A stretch of 64,000 nt of DNA from Eretmocerus hayati (Eukaryota > Arthropoda > Insecta > Hymenoptera > Aphelinidae), in assembly GCA_029851415.1 (NCBI GenBank), contig CM056744.1, positions 66,644,172 to 66,708,171 of the forward strand, given 5' to 3'. The notes under the pieces were generated by a model. That model ran no database searches and was not told where the DNA came from. It saw only the letters and a program-made list of their open reading frames with translations. Positions 10,585 through 21,472 of this stretch are shown piece by piece. Numbering within the stretch: the stretch's first letter is position 1; every line of letters starts with the position of its first letter. A program made the translations under genes and the position numbers.

Positions 10585-11307
10585 TGCGATAGGGTAACGA
10601 GCCTTGAATAATCACCCATATCTGCTTCATCTCAACCTGAAAGGATGAGGAATTTTAGGAAAATGAGTTCAATCTCTTTGTATATAAATATAACTAATAA
10701 ATAACTTTTACTCAGACGCTAGATTTTATATTGGCTGTGGATCACTACTCCGTGATCTTCGATAATTCATTAACATAAAATACATAAGGAAGATATTCAC
10801 ACAAAAGACATATAAATATTACGCGTTTATTACGCATCAATAATAATTCTACCTAACGCGCGAGAGAGAGAACGCTCTGAAGGGAGAGAGACTCACCATA
10901 CCGCATACAACCCGGGCCGGGGCCTCGCATCCTAACCGACATATCCCCGTATACGTCGCGCTACGTATCTCGTTGACCAGGGCTCGGCTGGATCGGCTCC
11001 TCGGCTACGCTGCACACCTGGGGCACACTCTTCAAATCTCGCACATGACCAACGACCGGGGCCGGTCGCAATATACACTCACGCACGCACCCATTCTCGC
11101 GCGCGGATATTTACGCCGCCCGTCGGATCGCGACTTCTCGTCTTCACGGCTCGCGCCAAGCTGACCATCAACGACGACGACGACGGCGCCGGTGATGACA
11201 GCTGATCTTTCTTTTTTCTCTCTCTCTCTCTTCGCGCACTTTCTACTTTTCGGCTGCTTATGGCTCATTATATGATTCTAGCGCGTGTGGCGATGTACCT
11301 CGTCACA
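10585..11307 (-). repeat. 3' LTR of the Gypsy element
   Basis: 723 bp, nearly identical to the LTR at 19534-20254. Starts TGCGATAGGG and ends CGTCACA on the plus strand. It contains a (CGA)n-like run and pyrimidine-rich stretches. Confidence 0.95.
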
Positions 11308-11320
11308 GAGCCCCCCGCTA
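11308..11320 (-). other. polypurine tract candidate of the Gypsy element
   Basis: On the minus strand a G-rich run (GCGGGGGG) lies immediately before the 3' LTR, where plus-strand DNA synthesis should start. Assigned by position and composition only. Confidence 0.5.
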
Positions 11321-11714
11321 AGTTTTGAGCCCCGTGGAAAAACTGAAAATACTCGCGCTTGAATCTTTATCGAACGAACTGACTGAATCTAACTTCAAAA
11401 CGGAAAAAAAAACACTCTGCTTCGCGCGTAAACTAAGTGAATCTACACAAAATCTATGTCCAAAACTAACTTTTTTCTCAATAATCACGCAGCTTAATGA
11501 CTAAATTTTCATCAATCTCACTACTTTATATTTCACTGCTGCGAAATAATAATGTGTAATCTTTTCACTTGTAACCTGTAAATAATGTTCAATATTTTCC
11601 CATGTATATAACCTGTAAATAATATGATATAATATGATATAGTCTTGTAAATAGGAACTTGAAGTTGTACATATACGAATACTTATACTATCAATACGAG
11701 TCTCTCTCATGATT

Positions 11715-12500
11715 TTAATTTCTCTCTCTCTTTTCTTGTAAATAACGCCAATTATTGAACGCAACGATCAAACAAAAATACGATATATCACGCGTTGTTT
11801 TACGCGTTTTTCTTCTCAAAATAGACAAATAAGCGCTTCTTTTTAGACGCAAGAAATGTACTTCTTGCCTTTCATAATTCATCCGCCTTTCAAATTCTCG
11901 TTCCCGCAACTGCAAAAAATGTGCACGTTGACGTTCTTGAAGAGCAACACTGCATTGCACTTCCAAACCCAAACGTGCATTTTTAACGGCACCATTTAGC
12001 TCAGCCGCACACGTTGCTGCATGAGCATCGGCGCGCGCTTTTCTCACGAGCTGCTGCTCTTCGAGGAATTCGGGCGTCGGTGTTGTTGTTATTGTTGCAA
12101 CCGCTCGCGATTCAGCTTCGCGACGGCGCCTATCTTCTTCTTTCCATGGCTGTGCTATGGCTCTCAAATTCTGCATCAAAGCTGATTTTTTCCGCACTCG
12201 GCGACGTGCATGGAATTCAGCGATGTCATCTGCACTAATTTCTTCTTGCTCTTGACGCACTGGTGGAACGATTGCGGGTACATCGGGGTTATTTTGTGCT
12301 GGCACTATTACCTCATTTACTATGGGGTTTTGAGCGTCCAAAGGCACATTCATTCCCACACTACTTACACTATTTACACTGTCTCTGTCCTGTACCACAC
12401 TGTTATTCACGCGCGTATTAGAGCCATTATTCACATTTTCTACTTTATTATCACTGTCTTTTTCTTGCAACTTTAACACTGCCTCTTTTATAGGTCCCAT
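11715..12500 (-). CDS. extra ORF downstream of Gypsy pol, unknown function
   Basis: 261-codon frame starting ATG at 12500, placed where env would sit in an errantivirus-type element. It has no signal peptide, no hydrophobic membrane segment and few cysteines, so it is not envelope-like. The first third is Asn/Val/Ser-rich and acidic. The rest is rich in Arg, Glu and Ala with helical, coiled-coil-like stretches (for example RRREAESRAVA and LQLREREFERR). It is intact while pol is broken. It could be an accessory nucleic-acid-binding or structural protein; I do not recognise the family. Confidence 0.6.
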   Translation of the reverse strand: MGPIKEAVLKLQEKDSDNKVENVNNGSNTRVNNSVVQDRDSVNSVSSVGMNVPLDAQNPIVNEVIVPAQNNPDVPAIVPPVRQEQEEISADDIAEFHARRRVRKKSALMQNLRAIAQPWKEEDRRRREAESRAVATITTTPTPEFLEEQQLVRKARADAHAATCAAELNGAVKNARLGLEVQCSVALQERQRAHFLQLREREFERRMNYERQEVHFLRLKRSAYLSILRRKTRKTTRDISYFCLIVAFNNWRYLQEKRERN

Positions 12501-12502
12501 TT

Positions 12503-12680
12503 TTAGTCACTGTTCTAGTCTTTCACTTTTTCTAGTCACTAATTTCAAGTCTTAGGATTAATCACTTCGTTTTAATCTTCACTCTAGTCACTTAGTTTTT
12601 ATATACACTCTAGTCACTTTGTTTTTATCTACACTCTAGTCACTTATCTTTTTTTTTTATTATAACACCTCTAGTCACTT
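12503..12680. repeat. short tandem repeats (CTAGTCACT core) between pol and the extra ORF
   Basis: The core TAGTCACT occurs about six times (near 12504, 12532, 12583, 12610, 12636 and 12670), the later ones in a longer unit of roughly 27-33 bp with T-rich spacers. No coding capacity. By position it could be a promoter, enhancer or insulator for the downstream ORF; that is inference. Confidence 0.75.
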
Positions 12681-13391
12681 GTAGCTTTCGATTTAGATCT
12701 CGTTATTGGGCCTCTCGAGCGCGTGGGCTGTCGATCGGTCTCGCGCGTGGTCTGCTCACCTGCAGCTCCTCGCGGCTTCTGCCGGCTATTCTTCCGGGCG
12801 CGTGCCACTGCTGCGGGGCGGGGAGACTCGCTGCTGTCCGACGGCACCAATTCTTCTGTCGGCTGTTGATTTACTGCTTGCTTGGGCAGATTACTTTTTG
12901 ACTTCTGATTTGATGCAACGCTTGCATATTTCAAATCTTTGGCGTGGACAGATGCTTGTAACTCAGCTCCATCCTTTGATAACACGTAGACATTTTCTCC
13001 TAATTGCCTGCTAATTTCGAATGGTCCTGAAAATTTTTCTGCCAGCTTCGCTGTGAAATTCTTCTCTGCCGATGATAATGGTCGATTCTTCTTCAATACT
13101 TCATCACCTATCTTAAATCTAACACCACGCTTTGATACATTATAATTCAATTTTTGCTTTTCGCTCGCTTTTTCAATCTTATTTATAGTAGAGTCGTGTA
13201 CCTCGGGTAACTTATTCATACGATCTGACCAATTTTTTACTGATTCTTGAGAAACAATAAAATCTGAATTGAGCTTTTTGTGTTGAATAGTAAATTTCTC
13301 GGGCTACTCGACTCGCGAGCGCTCATTCGCTTGACTTGAATTCTGATTTTCTGAGTCGATTTCTACTTTATTCTCTGAATTCGATTCTGAA
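12671..13391 (-). pseudogene. Gypsy integrase C-terminus, separated from pol by frame breaks
   Basis: Open piece 12671-13219 carries the chromodomain-like GPF module of integrases (FSGPFEISRQLGENVYVLS) and a basic, Arg/Ser/Pro-rich tail. It should be the end of pol, but pol stops at 13392 and the stretch 13220-13391 has no continuous frame joining the two. Probably inactivated by indels after insertion. Confidence 0.8.
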
Positions 13392-16300
13392 CTAATTTCT
13401 GCTCCGTCTAAATTCTAATGACTCTATTAATTCGGTTTGACTACCGTTTTTCATGAAATTTTTCAAGCTTTTCCCGAATATTTCCACGCGTCTTCTCCAT
13501 AATTTTGGTGCTTTAATCTCGCGTCCATAAATCATGAACGCTGGTGATTTTCCGGTCGAACTCGAAAAATTTGAATTGTGACAAAATTGAAATTGTTGAA
13601 TATGCTTATTCCACTCTTTGTGGTTATCAGCAAATATTGCTATCATCGTCTTAATATCTCTATTTACTCTCTCAACTGGATTCGCTTGGGGATGGAAGCT
13701 AGGGGTGAATTCATGCTCTATACCGTTTCCCTCGCAGAATTTATTCATCAATTCATTTTTGAACTCTAACCCATTATCGCTAATCAAAATTTCCGGTGTA
13801 CCATAATGTGTACATAATACATTTTCAAGTGCATTCTGAACCGCTTGACCAGTCTTTTTACGTAGTGGCACGCAGACTATATAGCGACTAAAAACACACT
13901 CGAAAATGAGTAAATATTCAAATTGTTCTCTCAATTTTGGGAATGGTCCCATTAAATCCATTGCAATAATTTTCATCGGTCTGTCGACTGTGCGCGTACC
14001 CATCATACCTATTTGACCGCGTTGATCTACCTTATATAACGCGCAACTATCGCAATTTTTCACGTAATTCGCGACGTCTAGGTAAATACCGGTCCAATAG
14101 TATGACTGCGCGACCTTTCTATACGTTTTTTCTTTGCCCATATGACCAGCTGATGGCTCGTCATGGCTTTCTTTAATTATTTCTGCGCGGTTTTCTTCTG
14201 GAACCACTAATTTCCACGCATCTAAATCATCAATTATTTCATTTAATTCTTGATCTGGCCTATATTTATAAATTCTACCATCCATAATTTTCCAATCTCT
14301 GTATCTTTTTGGATGTTCCAAAATTTGAAAAAATCTTTTGTTGTACCACTTATCTGATGTTTTCTCAAGAGCTCCAACTGAACCGATATTCATCGTGTCG
14401 TCTTCAAACATTCTTGAGAGCGCATCAGGGACAACATTAAGCGTTCGTTTGCGGTGGATCACGCGGAACGAATAACTCGCGAGGTCATGGGCCCATCTGC
14501 CTACGCGTCCTACTGGATTTTTCTTGCTGAACAGCCACTGTAGCGCGCTGTGGTCTGTTACAACAGTAAATTTTTCCCCTCCAATATACGGCCTAAATTT
14601 TTCAATACTCCATTTTATAGCCAGACATTCACGTTCTGTTACTGACCAGACTCTTTCTTGTTTTGAAAGTGATCGACTCGCGTAACAAACTACGCGTTCT
14701 TTGCCATCAACCTCCTGTGTGAGCATAGATCCTATCCCAGTGTCTGATGCATCAGTATGCAAGAACCATTCAGCATCTGGAACTGGCATACTGAGCACGG
14801 GTGCAGATACTAATGCTTCTTTTAGCGTACAAATTGCTTTTTCCTGGTCCTCTTTCCACTCAAATTTCGCGTCTTTTCTCAATAAACGATTTATTGGCTC
14901 TACAATCGTCGCATAATTTCTAATGAATTTACTGTGCCATGATGTCACACCTGTAAATCTCTTCACCTGTTTGACATTTTTAGGCCTCGGATAATTTTTT
15001 ATTGCTTCTGTTTTCGCGGGATCGACTCTTAAACCGTGCTCGTCCACTATGTATCCTAAAAATTTGACTTCTTGGCAACAAAATTTACTCTTTTCTCTGT
15101 TAATCGTTAGACCTGCCCCCACGATTCTGTTTAATAATTTCTCTAGTAGCTCTAAATGCTGTTCAAACGTCTCTGTCACCAGGACAATATCGTCTAAATA
15201 CCCGTACGCGTAAGGCTCTAGGTCTCCTATAATTGAATCGATTAATCTTTGAAAGCAGGCTCCAGCGTTAGCTAAGCCCATAGGTAGCCTTTTGAATTGC
15301 CAGTGCCCTCTACCGGGAATTGTGAATGCGCAAATGTTTCTCGAAATCTTTTTAAGCTTTATTTGATGGTAGGCCATGGATAAGTCCAGCGTAGTTATAT
15401 ATTTCGCGTTCTTCAATTTCCTTAATATAGTGTCCATATAGGGTGTCGGATACGCATCTTTTTCAGCTAACGAATTGACTACTCGTAAATCTACTACCAA
15501 TCTATGCCCTCCGTTCACTTTTTTTACTAAAAATGCTGGGTTATTCCAAGGACTATTTGATTTTTCAACTACATCTGCATCATATAACTTTTCAAATCCT
15601 GCATGCATTGTTTTCTCCATTTTATCCGATAACGGAAAATATCTTTGCTTTACTGGACGTGCACTTTTCAAGAGTCGAATCTCGTATTCGATTAAATCAG
15701 TTGCTTTCAAAAATGTCTCATTTTTATTCTGGCGAGATAAACATTTATCTAAAACTCTTTTCAGTCTGTAAGCTTCATAATCACTCAATTTTTCCAAACC
15801 TTCACCTCTCGATTGTGGCTCTTGCGCGTTTCTTGAAGCTTCAGATTTTGACTCAATTTTTCCTTCCGATGATGTTGGAATTTCAGACTCTAAATTCACT
15901 TGACTTGGTGCTTCGATTGAAAATAATTCAAATGCAAATTTTTGCTTGTCCTTAAGGTCTGCGAATGTATATTCGTCACTATCACCTAATATGTGTATCC
16001 CAAAGAAACGGATAAATTCAAGTCCCAAAATGAGATCTACAGGTAATGATGGCACGCTAAGAATCGGCATATTTTTGCTTATCCCAGCTATCTCCAGGGG
16101 AGTGATCAATTCCCCAGCTACCTCTTCTAATTCTCCGTTCGCCATTTGAGCGTACAAAAAATTAGAGGGTTGGAGCGTAATACCAATTTGCCCTGCGATG
16201 TCTCAATACTTTCTGCCTATCACGGACCGTGCGGCTCCCGAATCTAATAATCCCTTCAATTCTATCGGACCAATTTTTACGTTGATCCAATATCGAGAAT

Positions 16301-16444
16301 AATCTGTCGGTTCTGTCGTATCAGGAACTTTGAAAATCCTAGTCGCGTCAACTTGAAAAGTATTCGCAGTTTCTTGAGATTGTGATTGACTGGCTTCGCA
16401 AACTTTTGAGACCTGTTCGGACGTAGCTAACGCAATGGTCTCAT
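13392..16444 (-). pseudogene. Gypsy pol: protease, reverse transcriptase, RNase H, integrase
   Basis: Polyprotein with the Ty3/Gypsy order. The protease has the DSGA active site near 16235 and an in-frame TGA shortly after it (16203-16205), where a Trp codon would fit. Then follow RT (TTLDLSMAYHQIKL; catalytic YLDDIVLV), RNase H (HTDASDTGIG, TERECLAIKW, VTDHSALQWL) and integrase with its zinc module (SAGHMGKEKTYRK...CDSC) and catalytic blocks AMDLMGPF, ISDNGLEF and NPVERVNRD. Pol lies in the -1 frame relative to gag, the usual arrangement for programmed frameshifting. The frame ends early at 13392. Broken by at least one stop and one C-terminal indel. Confidence 0.93.
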
Positions 16445-17869
16445 TTACGCCGCTGGTTTCGCGTTTCCCGCCTCGGCTGATGGTTTCGCCGCGGGCGCGT
16501 TTTCTTGTAAATTCACTGCATTAACCGGCACATTTTCTTGTTGTATTGGTGGTGGTTGGCCCTGATTCTGGTAATTATTATAATAACCATTATTATAATA
16601 TCCACCATAACCTCTACCACGGTAACCCCCGCGATAACCACCTCCTCGATTTCCTCTATAACCTCCTCTTGGATAATTGTTTTGGTAATTATTATTGTAA
16701 TTGCCATTGTAACCTCTATTCTGATTCTGATATTGATTATTTTGACTTTGATTTTGACCGTCGTTATTCGCATAAAATTCACGCGTCTGAAAATTTTGTT
16801 GCTGAGGATAGGTATTTTGGAAATTTTGAGGTGATGGCCCCGCTTGAGCACCCTGCTGCTGGCCATTGCCACCGTTGCCATTGTTGTTATTATTGCCTCC
16901 CCGATCGCCTCGATCTCTACGTCGACTTCTATTTCGACCTTGCCCGTTATTTTGATTTGAATTTTGCGCGTTATTGCTCTGACTCGCGTTTTGACCGTTC
17001 GGCTTTGGTAAGAGTTCTTCTCGTAATTCCTGAATTTGAATATTCATCAACTTTGCAACATCTGCCATAGTTGTTACCTCGACGGTTGCTAAATCTATCG
17101 TCTCTTTTTCAGATTCCGATTTTTTCTCCTTATCTTGACTTGAATTTTGAGCCTCTTTTGAATTTTGATTCGAATTTTTAGGCTTTTGCGAAATTAATTT
17201 TTCATCATCTTTCTTAGTCCCCTGCACAAGTGCTTGATTTTTGCCCGCGTCAAGAGCTTTTCCAAGCCCAGTAGCTTGTCTGGAAAATTTCTCAATACCC
17301 GCGTGCAAATATCGACGCATCAAGGGGTGAAAATCTTTTCTCATATTATAGTAAATACGTTCAACCTGTTTCGATCCTGGTGGAGGTCCCGGCATTCTGT
17401 TAAAAATTAGACGCATCGCTGTGATGTATTCGTGAACTGGCTCATCGTCTTTCTGTAATCGTGCGCGTGCTTTGTCTGACAACCGTTCAGAATATTTTTC
17501 GTCCTGGTAATGCGCGCGAAAACAAGTAACCGCATCTTTCCAAGAATTCCAGCTACTACCGCGTAACCGATACAAATTTAACGCTGGGCCGCTCAACAGC
17601 ACCGCTACTGCGCGTAAAATATCATTCTCGGACATGCCTGCCACCATTCTGTGTTCATCGACTTGAATCAAAAATTCTTCTAAACTCTGGTTTGCTGAGC
17701 CTGAAAATCTAAGATTCCATGATTTTACTGTACGCGTGAGATCTCTCGTCCCAGCTGTATTTCCATCATTTGTATTTTGTGTATGTGCGTGAAAATCTGA
17801 ACGCGCTGCTTGTGTTTGTTGCGTGTTATTCGGCTGCGGTGCCTGATTTGTGTCCGCTGCCCAACTCAC
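16445..17869 (-). CDS. Gypsy gag with RGG/asparagine-rich tail
   Basis: About 474 codons. The N-terminal half is a retrotransposon gag fold (WNSWKDAVTCFRAHYQDEKY, then DEPVHEYITAMRLIFNRM). The C-terminal half is highly Asn/Gln/Gly/Tyr-rich with RGG-type repeats (YRGGYRGRGYGGYY) and an Arg-rich patch. No CCHC zinc knuckle is present, so the RGG region probably does the RNA binding. The frame has no ATG at its start (the first codon used here is GTG) and an upstream frame overlaps it by 44 bases, so gag may be the second half of a longer protein joined by a +1 shift or disrupted by an indel. Confidence 0.88.
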   Translation of the reverse strand: MSWAADTNQAPQPNNTQQTQAARSDFHAHTQNTNDGNTAGTRDLTRTVKSWNLRFSGSANQSLEEFLIQVDEHRMVAGMSENDILRAVAVLLSGPALNLYRLRGSSWNSWKDAVTCFRAHYQDEKYSERLSDKARARLQKDDEPVHEYITAMRLIFNRMPGPPPGSKQVERIYYNMRKDFHPLMRRYLHAGIEKFSRQATGLGKALDAGKNQALVQGTKKDDEKLISQKPKNSNQNSKEAQNSSQDKEKKSESEKETIDLATVEVTTMADVAKLMNIQIQELREELLPKPNGQNASQSNNAQNSNQNNGQGRNRSRRRDRGDRGGNNNNNGNGGNGQQQGAQAGPSPQNFQNTYPQQQNFQTREFYANNDGQNQSQNNQYQNQNRGYNGNYNNNYQNNYPRGGYRGNRGGGYRGGYRGRGYGGYYNNGYYNNYQNQGQPPPIQQENVPVNAVNLQENAPAAKPSAEAGNAKPAA

Positions 17870-18818
17870 GCGCGAATGGCAGTTTTGGCAAAGAGGGTCT
17901 CAGATTTTCCCCTTGGTTCTGAGAATTTTCATTCTCACTATCGCTAGAAGGAATTCCCTCATCGTCCTCGATTTGGCCCGTTTCATTACCCTTATACGAC
18001 TCATTTCTAACACCGCACGATTCATATTCCTCTTCTAATAATGCTTGCTGTAATTGCTCGCGTAAAATTTGACTACGCCTTTTGGGTCTGTTCGAATCTG
18101 TCGTTGTGTACGTGTTACTGTGTGGCTCAGTGCTTGGCTCTTTCGCTTGTCGTTGGGCATTCGATTGTAATGGCGCGCTCGATCTCGCACTATTTTGAAA
18201 ACGCACCGTCTGATCTAACATATTCTCACGGATGATTTGATTTTCAGCATTTTCGCGGTCTGGCGAATTTTTCCAACTATCCGCGATCTGCATAGGAATT
18301 TCATATAACCTGCCATTTTCATCTCGCAACTCATTAAATTTAATTGGCGGTTCGTTAGCTTTTTGAATTTCCGGGCGCGCGTCATTTTGGACTAACGCTG
18401 ATCGCCGTTGTGCATTCGCTTGCACATCCGCTAATCCATTGCGTAATGAGCTTCTTCGCACTCGGTGATTGCGCCTAGTCACATTTTCATCATTTATATT
18501 ATTCGCAAAAATATCGTCCCCCTCATATCTTTTGAGGATTGAACGCCTATCATGAGCTGTCTGTGTGGTCTTGCGTAAAAATCTCGGCAAAGCCTCCATC
18601 CGCGCGACTTCTAATTCAGCTAGATCCATCAATAAATATTGATCGAAATCTGTCTCGTTATATTCGCCGCGAACGCGTCTACGCAACCGTTCTATTCGCG
18701 CCCTGAATGTTCCTTCACGCGAGAGCAAGAGTTCACCCAAAGCCTCATCTAGCGATTCTTCATCAATATTATTGATGAAATCGTCCACTATGTGGCTATC
18801 CATGTGAGCTCCCGCCAT
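17826..18818 (-). CDS. pre-gag frame of the Gypsy element
   Basis: 330-codon frame with an ATG at 18818, the first long frame after the leader. The protein is acidic and Arg-rich, with helical segments such as ARIERLRRRVRGEY and RRSQILREQLQQALLEEEYE, and no recognised domain. It overlaps the start of gag by 44 bases in a different frame. Since gag lacks an ATG, this frame most likely encodes the N-terminal part of a single gag protein. Confidence 0.7.
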   Translation of the reverse strand: MAGAHMDSHIVDDFINNIDEESLDEALGELLLSREGTFRARIERLRRRVRGEYNETDFDQYLLMDLAELEVARMEALPRFLRKTTQTAHDRRSILKRYEGDDIFANNINDENVTRRNHRVRRSSLRNGLADVQANAQRRSALVQNDARPEIQKANEPPIKFNELRDENGRLYEIPMQIADSWKNSPDRENAENQIIRENMLDQTVRFQNSARSSAPLQSNAQRQAKEPSTEPHSNTYTTTDSNRPKRRSQILREQLQQALLEEEYESCGVRNESYKGNETGQIEDDEGIPSSDSENENSQNQGENLRPSLPKLPFARELGSGHKSGTAAE

Positions 18819-19533
18819 TTTGTCACAAAAAAAAATTCCTCACTTCTTAAAAATCCAGACGGGCCAGAAATCAGAAATGTCTACTCTCTTAAAAAATTCA
18901 TCACTTCAATATCACGCGTGTGAGAATCACGCAATTATTCATTATTCTATCATGCAAAATATCCTCATATCATATTCTCATATCACTAAAAATTGGTTAG
19001 ACGCAAGCGTGAAAACTGGTCGAGGCAAAATTTAAATGCTAAATCTATATCTGTATTTATTTCTATATGTCTGTTAGACTTGCTACGCCTTTATTCGGCT
19101 GTTAAAATCCAAACGTAATTCTCCTCCCAATACAGCAAGTAAAAGGAAAAAAAACCTGCCATCGACTTGTGTTGACGCTTACGGAGCTTGGTATATCTAT
19201 ATACGCATCGCGCGATCTTATATTTACGCGTGAGGTACTTGACTCTAACTTTTGCCGGCTAAGCTTGGCCTTGGCGCGCTTTCTATTGATTTCAAGTCTC
19301 TCAAATTTTTACATAGATTCAAAAAATTCTACCGATTTTAACTGAAAATTGACTACTTTACTCATTTTAAAAATTTTAGGCTCGATTTTGGGGTGGATTT
19401 TCAATTACTGCACTCTTTCTCATTTCTTGTAACGCTTTTTCGGATGAAATTGAGCTATTGCTCCAAATTTTGCGCGCGAAACGCGTTACTTAAAATTTCA
19501 GAGTACAATGATTAATTAAACGTTTGGAGCCAA
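18819..19533 (-). other. Gypsy leader with primer-binding site candidate
   Basis: About 715 bp of A/T-rich leader without a convincing frame. On the minus strand the first bases after the 5' LTR read T-TGGCTCCAAACG; the TGG start (complement at 19522-19532) is where a tRNA 3' end should pair. I did not assign the tRNA. Confidence 0.65.
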
Positions 19534-20254
19534 TGCGATAGGGTAACGAGCCTTGAATAATCACCCATATCTGCTTCATCTCAACCTGAAGGGATGAGAA
19601 ATTTTAGGAAAATGAGTTCAATCTCTTTGTATATAAATATAACCAATAAATAACTTTTGCTCAGACGCTAGATTTTATATTGGCTGTGGATCACTACTCC
19701 GTGATCTTCGATAATTTATTAACATAAAATACACAAGGAAGATATTCATACAAGAGACGTATAAATATTACGCGTTTATTACGCATCAATAATAATTCTA
19801 CCTAACGCGCGAGAGAGAGAACGCTCTGAAGGGAGAGAGACTCACCATACCGCATACAACCCGGGCCGGGGCCTCGCATCCTAACCGACATATCCCCGTA
19901 TACGTCGCGCTACGTATCTCGTTGACCAGGGCTCGGCTGGATCGGCTCCTCGGCTACGCTGCACACCTGGGGCACACTCTTCACATCTCGCACATGACCA
20001 ACGACCGGGGCCGGTCGCAATATACACTCACGCACGCACCCATTCTTGTGCGCGGATATTTTCGCCGCCCGTCGGATCGCGACTTCTCGTCTTCACGGCT
20101 CGCGCCAAGCTGACCATCAACGACGACGACGACGGCGCCGGTGATGACAGCTGATCTTTCTTTTTTCTCTCTCTCTCTTCGCGCACTTTCTACTTTTCGG
20201 CTGCTTATGGCTCATTATATGATTCTAGCGCGTGTGGCGATTTACCTCGTCACA
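19534..20254 (-). repeat. 5' LTR of the Gypsy element
   Basis: 721 bp, matching the LTR at 10585-11307 almost base for base, with the same TG...CA ends. Short frames inside it (for example near 19922-20113) are not genes. Confidence 0.95.
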
Positions 20255-20865
20255 CATGTATGAGATACATTGGTGTTATGTTGGTGAGTCGGGCCATGCT
20301 GTACTATCTGCAAGGCAAGTTCTTCTGTGAGAGCAGTCAGTGTTTTGGTGTCAGGGTGAGTGGCGTCAAGTAAATCCGCGTTCAGATCTCCCATTATAAT
20401 TTTGTGACTGTAATCGCCACACAGTCGACGTAATGAGTCAAACAGCCCATCATCCTTCTGCATGGCGATTTTCGGGGGTCTGTAAATTACTACGACTAAT
20501 ATCGGAGGAGAGTTGCCCTGCTGTACGCTACAGAAAAGAAATTCAGGTACTCCAGGTTTCCCTGGCCCAAAAGTATTCGACGAAATCAATTTCTCAACCT
20601 TGAAGTCATTGCGTACATACAATGCAACCCCACCTCCCTCTCTGTTGCGATCCTGTCTCAACAGTGAAAACCCCGGAATCTGGACGAGACTGTCATCCAC
20701 ATACTCATCAAGCTTCGACTCAGCCACCTCAAATAGATGGTAGGAGGGATCGTTAGCGATGAGCTAGCGTAGATGCTCAATCTTATCTGTCAGGGAGTTA
20801 AGGTTGATAAATCCCGCATTAAAGAAACCTCCTGCCCCTCGTCGCTCCTCAGCAGCCGTATTTAG
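20255..20865 (-). pseudogene. CR1-B ORF2, endonuclease N-terminal half
   Basis: Continuation of the interrupted LINE: AESKLDEYVDDSL, YRPP and IIMGDLNADLLD are preserved. A stop (TAG) near 20764 lies just upstream of AESKLDE in the same frame. On the other side the sequence ends at the Gypsy insertion after VSHT. It is decayed. Confidence 0.87.
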
Positions 20866-21464
20866 TCAAGGAGTCTTCGCTGAAACTGCTGCCGGATCTC
20901 GGCTCTGCTCCGGGATGGTTGTGCAGCTCTGGGTGTTGTTAGAGGACGCACAAGAACGTTTTGGAACACTTCGACAGGCCGTTTGAATGACCTGCAGATC
21001 AGCGAGGGATTCGAACTTATGTGCTCGCTGACCATTTTTCCGCCTGACCCAGAAACGTCCACTGCTGTGCCAGATGTACCTTAAACCCAAACCGCGTGCA
21101 ACCGTTCTCAAAAGTGTGTATACCTTGTACTTCTCACGAGGGAGCATTTCATTTATAAAGATTTCACGGTTTGGCACATGAGCTTCCGCATCTGAGTCAA
21201 GTTGATCAGGCTGGATGTTATTAGCCGTGAAATGATTATTGGCGATTGAACGTTTAGCTCGAATCACTTTCCCGACTCAATGGCTACTGGAGAGTTGGAC
21301 TACGCATGATGGTAGAGTGCGTGAGACGGCAGCTGAGGCTCGTGAAGATGGATCCAAATTACGATTACTTGCTGAAGGCCTCTCCTCAGACGCATCCCTT
21401 GGATGCAAGACATGAACATCAACAATGTCTGCCCTCTCCAGCGAGGGAAGAATGGACTTGAGCA
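20866..21464 (-). pseudogene. CR1-B ORF1, C-terminal half
   Basis: Matches the C-terminal half of CR1-A ORF1 (IQPDQLDSDAEAHVPNRE, NEMLPREKYKVY, WHSSGRFWVRRKNG). A stop or indel near 21270 breaks the frame. It ends with TGA-CTA at 20868-20863 in frame with the endonuclease, just as in CR1-A. The 5' side is cut by the hAT-like palindrome. Confidence 0.87.
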
Positions 21465-21472
21465 CTGCGTAG
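21465..21472. repeat. 8-bp target duplication CTGCGTAG, left
   Basis: Identical to 23723-23730. The duplication fits the hAT target consensus nTnnnnAn. CR1-A has the uninterrupted equivalent near 6658-6680. Confidence 0.85.

Larger units (their letters stand above)
10585..20254 (-). mobile_element. complete Ty3/Gypsy LTR retrotransposon
   Basis: Element of 9.67 kb read on the minus strand: 5' LTR, primer-binding site, leader, a pre-gag frame, gag, pol (PR-RT-RNase H-IN), a tandem-repeat block, an extra ORF and the 3' LTR. The LTRs begin TG and end CA and differ at only a few positions, so the insertion is young, yet pol contains stops and frameshifts. It lies inside CR1-B. Confidence 0.95.

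Noticed and set aside
10973..11268. Short frames within the LTR, repeated at 19922-20113.
   Set aside because: Duplicated only because the LTRs are; no start context or domain.
11715..12500. Possible envelope gene of an errantivirus-type element.
   Set aside because: No signal peptide, transmembrane helix, furin-like site or cysteine pattern; composition is of a soluble charged protein.
12503..12680. Repeat array that might suggest CRISPR.
   Set aside because: Eukaryotic retrotransposon context, irregular units and low-complexity spacers.
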